Positions 24,101-36,100 of a stretch of DNA of 60,000 nucleotides are shown here, piece after piece. Position numbers and translations under genes: made by a program. The stretch's first letter is position 1, and each line of letters opens with the position of its first letter. The DNA is taken from contig OX442315.1 of assembly GCA_949358305.1 (NCBI GenBank), positions 8,646,427 to 8,706,426 of the forward strand, in the 5' to 3' direction. Origin of the DNA: Strigamia acuminata (taxonomy: Eukaryota > Arthropoda > Chilopoda > Geophilomorpha > Linotaeniidae). A model generated the notes under the pieces. The model was not told the DNA's origin. It was given only the letters and a program-made list of their open reading frames with translations, and did not search any database.

Positions 24101-27100
24101 TGGAGCACGCTCGACACGAGAATACGTCTTGCACACAGCGGTTCGATTATTACGGAGCAAGCTCGACGTAACAATCGGTCTTTACACAAATCGCTTTGTG
24201 GAGTTAAACTCGACACAAAGCCTTCAAACTAACAGAGTAAACTCGATGTTAGTTCCACACAGAAATGGCTTAAATTACACGTAGTAATTCAAGCAGAAGG
24301 GCGCTATTCTGTACAGTTGGTACAGACCAGCGATGAAACTCAATTCGTCCAAGAATCACAGATCACACTTTGCAGTTTTGGCAGAAGTTTGACACGGTTG
24401 TGAACAGTTTGGAGGTGGAATCAAGAGTGCGGGAAGAGTGGGCCAAAACCGTTTGGCTCACTTCTAAATCTGCTCAGAAAAGCTGCGCAGATGACGAGTT
24501 GCACAAAGATCACACACGGCCGCCTTTGGGTCGTGTGCAACAATTGAGCCGGGCACGCGCGAGGGGAAGGGATGCTCCGCCCAGGCACACGCCTAGCAGC
24601 ATCATCAAAGCAATGCACGCTGCAGCGCGATTGGTTGACGCTGTTGCTGGGCCAAAACTTGCTGCAAAACACAATATTATTTGGGTAATATTGTGTCTTG
24701 TTTTATATTTTATTAATGTATGTTTTATTTCAATTTACATTGAAACAAAACATATAAGCTTGTTGAATATGTTTATAAGACAATTTGGAAATATGGTGCG
24801 CACTCAAATAGGAATATTTGAGGTCACCACACTTCCCCCCCTTTTAAGAAAGAATCTTATTCTTTTCCAAAAAGAGATAGGTAAGTATGAGAATAAATAC
24901 ACAAGGTTTCAAAGTAAAATGGAACAGGATATATATTTATTCTTTTTTATTACAGTGTAAAAAATAAAAAAGGAATTATTTTTTAATGAACGGGCGTGTT
25001 CCCTAATTATTTAGGCAACATGTCCGTCGAATGATCATTGGGATCCTTGTGCTCTGTGACGGTGCACAAAGGTCGGCCGGCGTTTGGTCCTGACCGGAAG
25101 CCAGGGTTGATGTGGAGCCACACTTGCTTTATGCGGTCCACACCATCCCTTCGTCCAAAACCCATCTCGAAGTACTCCTGCGGGTCTTGAGGCGTAATTC
25201 GAGCGAACACCAGGCGTTGATGCAGGATCCACGGCTGCTGTTCCTTGATGTGGTTTTCCAGCCACGCGAGGACTCGGTTGCATAAATCCTCGCTGTTCTG
25301 GAGAATCGTTTTCGTCGCGCTCGTTATGTAGCAAAAGGCGTATAATGAGCGCAAACGTTGATAGGCGGTGAGGTGGGTGGCCATACTCGATCCCCTATCT
25401 CTTGGCGGCGAATCCTTTGGAGGAGGCGGCGGTGGCGGCGACTTTTTGCAGATCGAGAGGGATCTGGATCTGCGCAAAGCCGGGGTGCGCGTCTTTGGTC
25501 TGGCACCGCTGGCCACAGGCACGACGAACTTGCGATCGTCGCTGTCGAGCCATTCCATCGGAGACGAGGTGTTGCAACTCGGTGCCTCGGTCGCACGGGA
25601 AACACTCGACGTTGCCGTGATGGCAGCGTAGAGTGGAGCTGCGGATGACGGTGGTGCGCCAGCGGGACGGGCGGTAGCTCGTTCTGCTGCGCGTCGCTGC
25701 TTCAGCGCAGCCCATTCCTGCCGTAGTCGAATGGCGGATCCAGCCGGAGTTTCGCCAGTCGCCTCGGCTTGTTGCGTCAATTCGGCGAGCATCGTTGGAG
25801 GATCGGGGCGAACTGACTCCCAATCGTCCAGCAAGGCCCGTGGAAGCCCTAACGGCACGGTCCACAATCGAGTGGCGGCCGCCAGAGCAATCTGTGGGTC
25901 GGGAAAAACTCCTTGGAACAGGATTCGAAGAAGTCCCTCCGACAACTTCCTGTTCATCTTCTGCAGCGTCCGTTGCAGTTGCTTGTCGGACTTGCACGAC
26001 GCAAGCTCTCGCGCAAGCCATTGCCATTCTTTCTCTCCTTCGCGGATCTGAGCGAGTTGGTATTCGTCCAGATGCGCAAGGTACATCGTTTGGGCTGTCT
26101 CGGGAAACGATGAGAATCGCCTCCAGAGATCAGCGCACTCCTGTGCGGGAAATGGTTCTTGAGAGACGTATCCCTCAAAACGGATGACCGATGTCACGTG
26201 TGGCACGGGCACCGATGGGTCTGGTCGCATGTCGCTGGTGACTGGACGGCAAGCGAACGGCAAAGAGGTGTTGACGTCTCCTTGACCGGCTTGCAATGCG
26301 GCGATGCGTCGATCTTCTTTCGCTATCTCGTCCGACCAGTCAATTCGGCCGGAGGAGGAAGCGCTAGGCTGTGAAGCGTTGGACCTTTCTTCACGCGATG
26401 AGAGAGAACTCCTCGTGGAAGATTGGCGCGATTGCACTCGAGGTCGGCTTCGGGACGAGTGTCTCGAAACGGACTTTGAATGTCTTTTTGGCGGCGTCGA
26501 CTCGCGTCGGTGATGTGAGCGATGACGAGCCTTCTGGAGTGGAGGTAACCCTCCAATGGCGCCTTCCCCCGACGACTGTGTTGGGGAGGAGCGACGGCCA
26601 CTGTAGGGCGACCTCGATGATCGTGACCTCGACGTGGAGCGCGGTGGCACCACGTGGATGGTGGAAGCGACCTGTACCCGGGGCTCAGGCTCTGGATACG
26701 GGTTTGGCACGAAATCAGCATGGAAACATCCGCCCATGGCTAGCTGATGCATTTCCGACTGGCATGTCGGCACCCAACGTTTCTTTCCGTCCGTTGTTAC
26801 ACGGAAAGATTCGTGGTAGAGGCGTACAACCTCGGCCTTGGTTTGGTCAAGACGTTGGAAGATGTCCTCCAAAATCTGTCGACGCTCCCACGCAGGAGCG
26901 TTGAAGTAACGGCGATGGTCTCGCGTTTCTTGAGCGATCACTGTGAAGGCGAAGTCGAGCAACACGTTTCGCAGTGGTCCGAAGGTGTCGCGCTTCATTG
27001 CCCACTCGAGGGCGTCGCGATGACCGAATCCATCGATTAAATAGGCGATCCGAAACTTCGTTCCCCATCGCTTGTTTAAGGCTTTGGAGAATTTGTGTCG

Positions 27101-30100
27101 GGCCGCCCAAAACGTCAGTCTTCCTTTAGACTTGATGATTTCTGGCGGCAATGCATGTCGCCAGACACCAGGAGCTGTTGGAACATCGGGGTGCAGTTCG
27201 AGATGCGTCTCCCGAAGCTGGATGATCTGTAAAATATTCGAAGAAATAATTAAAATCCATTTTTTCGTTAAAATTAATTATTTCCGAATTTTCAGTGAAT
27301 AAAATCACGGGTGAGATTTCATTCGACAGTTTAGATTCGTTAAATTTTTCAAAATGTTTGAAAAATCGTGAAAAACGTTGTTTCCGACGGCTATGTTTCA
27401 GTGTTTGGAGCGTTACCATAGCAACGCCTCAAAAATGAGACACAGCGCCATCTGATGATAAAAATGGCGGCGCCTTCTTGCGAAGGCGTTACCAACGAAC
27501 TTTTCGCTTTTTCCGAGTGAAAATGCACTTTTAATTACTTTTCATGACTGAAAGGTAATTTTATTTTAATTTATTTACCCGGTCGTGCCTCTGTGCACGA
27601 GTTTCGCCGTTTGGATCGGCGAATAGGCCTCCTCGAAGTTGTGGTCGGGGCGGCGCGACTGGCAAACGGGCAGCAGCGTCGGCCAGAACGGCTTGAGCTT
27701 CGGCGGACGCTTCGGCGGACTCTCCGGTGACATCCACGGATGCATTCGAAGTGTTTGCGGAACCAAGCAGCGTCGAATTTGTTTCTAATTCGAGGCTGTT
27801 GGCGCCGGCTTCGCTTCCTTCTTTCGGTTCCTCTCCTTCCATTTGAACGACTAATCCAAATGGAAAAGAAAAACGAAAATTAATTTATTAGTTTTTCCTT
27901 GGAAAATTCCAAAGAAAAAACTACTTACAATTGAAGAATCCCGTTGAAATAATCCAGTTGTTTCGCTTTTGGTTTTTTGGGGATGAGCACTTAGCACACG
28001 TGTGAGATCGAAGTGAACTCAGACGCGAAGTGATCAGTTCAAATACCGGAAGTTACGTTTGGGTAACGTCGCTGTTAGTGACGTCATCCAATCTTACTGT
28101 TTGATTGGTTTGAGTATGGCTTGAGGAATTGCTCCTTACGTCATACGGCTGATCCCTGGATCTCGAGGTTATCGAGGGGAGAAGACACATGTTGTTTTTT
28201 CCTCTCGGTTTACGAGTCCGAAGATTATATCTCTTTGTCGGCGAGGGATTTATTGTATTTAAATCGCCGTCTTCATTGTCATCGGAGACTGAGTCAGATG
28301 AGTCTTTTATTTCAGATGTTTTTTGTTTCTTTTCTAAAAACACCTTTTTATTTAATTTTTTAGCAATTTCAAGCTTTTTGAAACTGTCACGAAGTTCAAC
28401 GTCGTTATTCACGAGGTCTGACTCCATTTGTGGTTTGGATGAATTATCGACAGGTATTTTCTTTAATTCATCGTCATCTAACGTATTAATTATATTTTCA
28501 GTCTTTTGACCGACTTCTTCGCCTTCTAGCCATACTTCCTGGTCGAAACTCGGGAAATACGGAGTTAATTCAGACGAATGGACAGCTGGAAATATTTCGT
28601 TATTTTCTAGCTTTCTCAATTCTACGGATCCTCCCTGTAATACTTTGGTTATTACATAAGGTCCTGTTCTTTTATCAGCGATGCCAGCTGCAATGCCGCG
28701 GGCAGCGCTCGACAAAACATGAGAATCTCTCCAAACTAAATCGTTTAATTTAAAATTGGAGAACTTCTCACCTTCTTTTTTAAGATTAACTCGTCTACGC
28801 AAATCTAACACGTGTGACATCATGTGCTGATATGTTTCGGCGATAACGGCTTCTAATTTTTGCACGTATAAATGTGGGTTTTTTGGATCTACGACCAAAA
28901 TTCCTTCAGGTATTCTTGGATCCCAAGGTACTCTGAGTTCGCGAAAAAAGTTAAGAAATGCGGGAGAGAAGTCTCTTCCTCTCGTCACCGTAGTTCTCAA
29001 ACTAAATGCAAATTCACGCAAATATTCGTCCCATTTGGAATGAACCGATGAATAAATTGCAACCAAATATTTGATGTCACGGTTAACCCTTTCAACCGGG
29101 TTAGCTTGTGGGTGATACGTTGAAGTTGGTGTTGGAACCATCTTGAACTTTTCACAAAATTTTTTAAAGACTTGGGCACGAAATTGCGGGCCGTTGTCAG
29201 AAATAATTTTACGAGGGAATCCCATGCTCATGGAAAGGTGATAAATGCAATTTGCTACTTTTCCAGCAGTGGGGTTACACATTGGATATAATTCTGGCCA
29301 ATGAGTTGCCACGTCAAGTATGACTAAAATATGTGTGTTGTTTTTGCGCGTCCGAGGTTTCGGGCCGGTCAAATCAACACTTAGGCAGTCAAATGGGCTG
29401 TAAGGACCCATTTGCGCTGCTTCAATTTGTCCTTTCGTTCGAGGTTTGCAAGCTTGGCAACGCTCACAATGTCGAATGAATCTCGTAATGTCCGATTTCA
29501 TGCCTTTCCAGGTATAAATTCGGCGTGCTCGATAAAGAGTCCTTGCAATTCCTGGGTGGCCAGAAAGTAGGTGGCCATGCATTAGCCAAATAATTTTATA
29601 CTTCAATGTCTGAGGTACAAAAACTTTGAGTGCTCTCCCATCCTCCCCCAATTCATCAGACATTGTGGGATGAAATTGCATTAATAAGTCATCTTCAATT
29701 AAGAAGGTGGTTGCGTGTTTTCTATATTGTTTCCTCTGGAGTCGCGTTGTGACGTCAGGCGGAAATTGATTACAATTTAAAAAATTACGCATCAATTGGC
29801 AAACTTTATCTTCTTTTTGGGCCTTGATTATGTCTTCCCTTGTGGGGGGTTCACAATCAAGACGCTCTACAATTTTGGCGACAAATGCTTTTATTAAAAC
29901 ATTTGACGAAGGAACTTGGAATTTCCTTGAAATTTGCGCTCTTATGACGTCATCTGATTCCTCAGAGGGGTCATAAATTTTAGTCCAATAGTTGACGAAT
30001 TCGTGATCTTCCTTTTCCTCCAGCGTGGAGACAGGAAGCTCATGAAATTTTCCCATTTTCCAATTTCGTTGTGGTGATGGACAGTAAGATAATAATTCAT

Positions 30101-33100
30101 CATTATCTCCATCATCTTCAGGATTTTCCGGTTTATCAATCGGTGATCTGGATAAAGCATCCGCTAAAACATTTAGTGGACCTTTAATATATTGTATTTC
30201 GAAAGAGTAGCGCATTAGCTCCATTTGCCAACGCGCTAACCTTCCGGCAGGTTCGTCTAACTGCATCAACCATTTTAGTGCTTGATGGTCAGTCCTTACT
30301 ATGAATGTTGTAAATTCCAAGTAATGTCGAAATTTACGTAATGCCCAGATTACCGCTAGGCACTCCAATTCTGTGGCGCTGTAATTTATCTCAGCAGGTT
30401 GCAAACTTCTGCTGGCATAAACACAAGGCACTTCTATATTTTGATCATCGATTTCCCTCATTTGCATAAGCGCGGCGCCAAGTCCTTTTCTGCTGGCGTC
30501 GGTATGCACAATAAATGGTTCTGTCAAATCAGGCATGGCCATTGTTTCTGCATTCGTCAAAGCATCTTTTATTTGATCAAAAGCTTCTTGATGAATTTCT
30601 GACCAAATAAATTCCACATCCTTTTTGAGTAAAGGACGTAGAGGTTCTGTCATGACTGCTAGATTCTTGAGTAATCTGTGAAAAAAGTTCACCATTCCCA
30701 AAAATCTTTGCAACTCTTTCAAATTTGAAGGAGCTGGCATTTCTTTAATGGCGGCGACTTTTTTAGGGTCGACACTAACTCCTTGAACACTTAACTTGTA
30801 ACCAAGAAAAGTTAATTCTTTTCTGCCAAATTTTGATTTTTCTGGATGAACATGAAGATTTGCATTTTCAAGTTTACTCAGAATTTCTTCCAGATGCATC
30901 ATGTGTTCTTCAAAATTTTTTGATATTATAATTATATCATCGAGATATGCCCATGCGAATTTTCGATAGGCGTCCCCCAAAATCTTTTCTATCAACTTTT
31001 GGAAAGTTGACGGCGCATTTACGAGACCAAAGGGCATGACTCGAAATTGTAGTCGACCCAAAGGGCTCCAAAACGCAGTTTTAGCACGGTCGTTCGGATG
31101 AACCTCTATTTGCCAATAGCCTTTTGACAAATCTATTGTTGTGACCCATTCAAACCTTCCGAGTTCTCGCAAGATTTCCTCAATGCTCGGCATTTGAGGA
31201 GGATCGTATAATGTATGTGCATTGAGTGGTCTAAAATCAATGCATAGTCTCGGATCACAGTCCGGACGCATCACTAGAACTATTCGCATTCCATAGTCTC
31301 CAGTGGCTTGTTCGACGTACCCATTATCCAACATATCTTGACAGATTTGACGGATAATTTCACGTTTCTGTGGATTTACGCTTTTAAACGGAACTCTAAT
31401 TGGAACTTTAATGTCCAGTTTAATTTCATGCCTAACGAGGTGTGTTCTACCTGGTCGGCGTGATAAAATCTTTTCATGTTTCTTTAATACTTTTTCAAGC
31501 ATTAAACTATTTTCCATTGACAAATTAGCGTCGCTAACAAGTCTTTGTACTATGTTTTCTTCATCGGCAACTTTAGCTTGACATGCAGTGGCGGAACCAG
31601 CTTTCATGTGATTTGCTTTAATAAAGTCGCGTTTCATGATTTCTTCGGGTGGATCAAGAAACTCTTGATAACGATCAAGAATCGCTTGAGGAACAAAAGG
31701 TAAATCTTCTTTCAAAGACTTGACAAAATTCCAAGACATTGTCTTAGGATTTGGTTGTATGTTGAGTCGATTCATAAAATCACATCCTAATAAAACAATA
31801 GGATATTTATTTCTTAAAATTATGAATGGATGACTTAACATCCCGTGAGTCCACGCAAAAGAAAGTAGGAGAGTTCCTTCAGGGACTACATCTTCTGAAG
31901 CAGTCGTAACTCTCACATCCGGTCCAATTGGTCGAATTTCGTCTTCCATCTTCAGTGAAATTACTACGGAGTAGGCCATGAAGCTTCGATTAGCTCCAGA
32001 GTCTAACATCCCTGTTATCATACCGTTTGCCGTCTGCAATCGAATCGTCGGCAAATCATTGCTGTTTGGTATGTCCGCGTACTTGCATTTAAAACGTCGC
32101 GGTGGCTTAATTTCTATCGGCGGATCCAATGGTAATTCGTCCAATAAATCATTAGTGACTAATGTTGTAGCCAGTAATTTTTCAATACATTCATCAAGAC
32201 CAGGTAAATCAATTTTATCTGATCCTTCAGTGATTTCAGGTGTGGGCCTAGCTTTTCCATCTAGTAAAGTAACAGCATCTTTTATTTTAGATTCCCAATC
32301 AACTTTTATTTGTTGAACTTTTTCTTTAAAAAATTCCTCAGTGATGTTTTCATTTTTTAGCACAAGCCTTAAACTGGAAATATCAATTTTTGGAAATATT
32401 AAATTATTTTCTAATTCTAATTTAATCTGTTTATTTAAAAATTCATCTAAAATTTGAGATGGTGTTAGTTCGTTTTCCGAGGCGGTAGGCGTCGCATCCA
32501 CTAGACCGTCTGGATGCGCGCTTACAAGTTTTTTAGAAGTTCGCCGATTGATTTCATCGATTTCTCGAACTCTTCTATAATCTTGTCTTTGCTCGATTTT
32601 CTGTCAGGACATTCTTTAGCCCAATGTCCCAATTTCTTACAAATATTACACGGGTCAGTAGCAGGCGATTTTGCGACTTTTGGCGAAGGCGAACTTGAAC
32701 GTTTGGCTTCGTCCTTTTTAGGGGTCGGCGACTTCGATCTACTGAGCGCGTCTGTCTTTGGTGAACCAAAAGTAACGTTTTTAGGTGCCATCTTTGGTCC
32801 AAATTTTCGAGCTACTGCGTTATTACGGGCTAATAAAGCAGCTGCAGCTTCACTTTCTGGTTCCGAGTCAGATTTCTCTGGTTCAGAAGCAGTTTCCATT
32901 TCTGTCACTTCGGCTAAGTGAGCTTTAGGGGTTGGATGAGGATTTTTTCCATCCGATCCCTTTTTTGATTCTTTAGCAGTCTCTGCCAAAAAATCTCCTC
33001 GTTTTGGGGGTTGCAAAAGAGGGGTATTAGCAAAACGTGTATCTTTAGCTAATTCCTTTCTCCGTTGCTGTCGCTTAGCGTACGCAACTTTTTCATCAGC

Positions 33101-36100
33101 TGGTAGATAAGCTTTATAATTTTCGTCAATCCTTATTTGATTGGCTCGCATAAATTTGGCTAATTCAGCGAAACCACCCGGATAAGGTGCTCGTACTGAA
33201 AGTAGAACATTTTTTGAATAATCTGTCAATCCACGTCGGAATTGACGATCAATGGCTGCATCTCCCATCGTATAAGGGAGAGTGACCAATAAATCCTCAG
33301 TCCTTCTTAAATAAGAGCGAAGACTTTCGCCTTTATTTTGAGAAAGATTATCCCACATTTGTAATAAGTCTTCACTCGACTCTCCATACTCAGTCATGAA
33401 TTCTTCTACAAAGTGGTTCCAATTTTGAAATTGTTTAGAATAAAACCATTTCTCAGCTCGATCTATAAGAGCTTTTGGTACTACTCTTTTCAAAGCAGTG
33501 TGACATGCAATGCCATTCAACCTTGAAATTCGTAAAACTTCATCTAAAAGAGTGGATCCAGCTTCCCATTCTCCATCGAATAAAGCGGGTTTGATGTGAT
33601 CCCATCTAATAGTTCTTTCATCAACTAGATCGTGAGTCCAGTTGTTGGCAGTGTATTGTGCAATTTTCTGTCGTAATGCAATGTCAGCATTATCGGCAGT
33701 AGCGTCAGATCGATCAGAAGATCGACGATCAGCTAATAATCGATCAATTTCTTCAGCAGTGTAATAATGTGTATTACGCCAAGAAGAATGGCCTCGATGT
33801 CGACGTCGATGAGATCGATGTCGATTATCGCGTTCTTGTTGCGCATTCACATCAGAATCCGACCTTGAATCAGATTGTGAATTTGAAGGCGTGTTAAAAT
33901 GTGGTGTTTCAGGTGGGTCGGGTGGGTCGCCGTCATCGTCTGGCGGTCGACGTCCACCTCCAGGTGGTCCATCTCCATGTCCATCTGGATTTCCTCCATC
34001 TGGTGGATTTCTCCTATACTGACCCCCACCTGGCGGGCTTTCATGTCCGTCCGGCGGTTCGCGTGCTGGATTGGTGTCTCGTCGACTTCTTTTCGACGCA
34101 TCTTGCTGCTGAGCCAGTGGTATCGTTCGGGCAACGTGAATACCTGTTTCATGTCGTCTGTTTCGGTCGTCTACCATTCCCAACAGTCGGTCACTGTTGT
34201 GAAAAATTGGATTTCGATTGCCAGGAAGTGGATTGCGATCAGCTCTCCTTTCCTCGGAATCTGAAGGACGTTTTCTTTTTGAGCGATGGCGGCGACGCGA
34301 ACGTTGGTCGTCATCACTTGATAATCCAGATTGGCTACTTAACTCTGAAACAACAGAAATTGTTATCGTTTCGGGAGTCAAAATAGGAACAGTTGGCGCA
34401 GCCATTTCTGGTTGCACCAATTGGTCAGTATAATTTCTTGCTTGCAAACGATCTTTCATTTCTGCAAGCTCTTCTTGAGCGCGCAACAAATCAGCTCGGA
34501 GAATTTCATTCTCATTTATTTGATTTTGCGATTCTCCTGGTTGTAATCGCTTAGCAGAGTCGCTAGACTTGACTTGTCCGCTCGTACTGGGTTGATCCAG
34601 CGAGTGGAAAATCTCGTCTTCACGCTTAGCTATTTTGCTTTCGCGAGTACGCTGTGTTTTAGCACGTGTGTCTAATTCAGCAGCATATCTCACTAGTTGA
34701 TTATGATTGCGTTGGTAGTGATCTGCCAAATCAATCAATTCTTTATTTTTCTGCTCCAGCTTACTTTTGGTAAGCTCGAGCTGTCTTCGCGCCTCTTGGT
34801 GTGAGCGAATTGAAAGTTCATTTCTAGTATTCATTTTAGAAAGATCTTCCACTTCACCTTTTAATCGGTATTCTCTAGCTTTTTGGGCTAGAAATTCCTC
34901 ATTTTGTCGATTGAGTTCCATATGTTGGAGCTCAACCTCCGCTTTTTGTTGTTGAAGCTCAGCTTCTTTTCGTTCCATTTCAAATTGTAAATTTGAAACG
35001 GCACGATCAGTGTGAAGTCGTATCATGGCGCGATGAATCTCTTCCACCGTCATGTCGTCCGTTATTTGGGCGCCATCCTGGCGTGCTTGATTTCTCAAAG
35101 CATCCAACATGGTCATGCGAGGAGGTGATTCGTGAGACGATTCACTTTCCATTTCACGTAACGTATTTTCCACTTCCTCCAGTGGAAGTGGCGGGAGTTC
35201 TTGGTCGTTAGAACTCGCACTTGAAGCGCTTAATGCTCTAGCAACTTCATTTTCAGCATCCTTAAGTTGTTTCGGATCTGGAACTGGTGTTATTTCTTCA
35301 GAAATAATTTTCTCCATAAGCATTTCAGGCTCGAGAGCCGGCAAAACCGTCGCTGCTCGTTTCTGAGTGCTTGGTCGACCTCGCTGTCGTTTTACAATTT
35401 GCATTGGCGTCGCCATTTTGTCAAATTGAAAAAGAACAATGGAAATAAAGGATTTTTTCGCAAAAATCGGATTTTAACAATCAAAACAATCCCGGACGGG
35501 CCCCCAAGTGCGGCGATCCGGGTTTTTACTTATTAAATTATGTAAATTTAACAAGCAATCGTCGGTGAGATGCCGTACAGGACTTCTACTCTGTGGCTAA
35601 ATGGTTGTCTAGGGGAATGATTTTTACACGGAGAGTAAAAGGAAAAATTAGATTGTTTTAATTGTTCTAAATACACTTGATGTATGCAAAGGGAAAATAA
35701 TAATAGTGTAATGACGGGGTCGATCTGGCTTCTCTTTGTACTTGGACACTCACAGTTGACCGTTGGCTCCAAAATGGCGTCGATGGCGTCGTGTGAGCGC
35801 GGGATTTTAGCGGAGTAAACTCAACGCTAAAATACTTTGCTAAAATATACTAAAATCCTCGTGGAGCACGCTCGACACGAGAATACGTCTTGCACACAGC
35901 GGTTCGATTATTACGGAGCAAGCTCGACGTAACAATCGGTCTTTACACAAATCGCTTTGTGGAGTTAAACTCGACACAAAGCCTTCAAACTAACAGAGTA
36001 AACTCGATGTTAGTTCCACACAGAAATGGCTTAAATTACACGTAGTAATTCAAGCAGAAGGGCGCTATTCTGTACAGTTGGTACAGACCAGCGATGAAAC

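Noticed and set aside
24370-24960. 196-codon plus-strand ORF (and its twin at 36131-36763)
   Set aside because: It lies antisense within the LTR of element 1 and runs beyond the LTR into different flanking DNA in each copy, so it is chance.
25358-26904. Many plus-strand ORFs of 66-177 codons opposite ORF3
   Set aside because: GC-rich coding DNA opens shadow frames on the other strand; only the minus-strand frame has splice sites and full length.
25007-27842. ORF3 as a retroviral-type envelope
   Set aside because: No signal peptide, furin-like site, fusion peptide or membrane span; the middle is RS-rich low complexity.
33899-34386. Plus-strand ORFs of 121 and 161 codons opposite gag of element 1
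   Set aside because: Antisense shadows of the G/P-rich gag segment.
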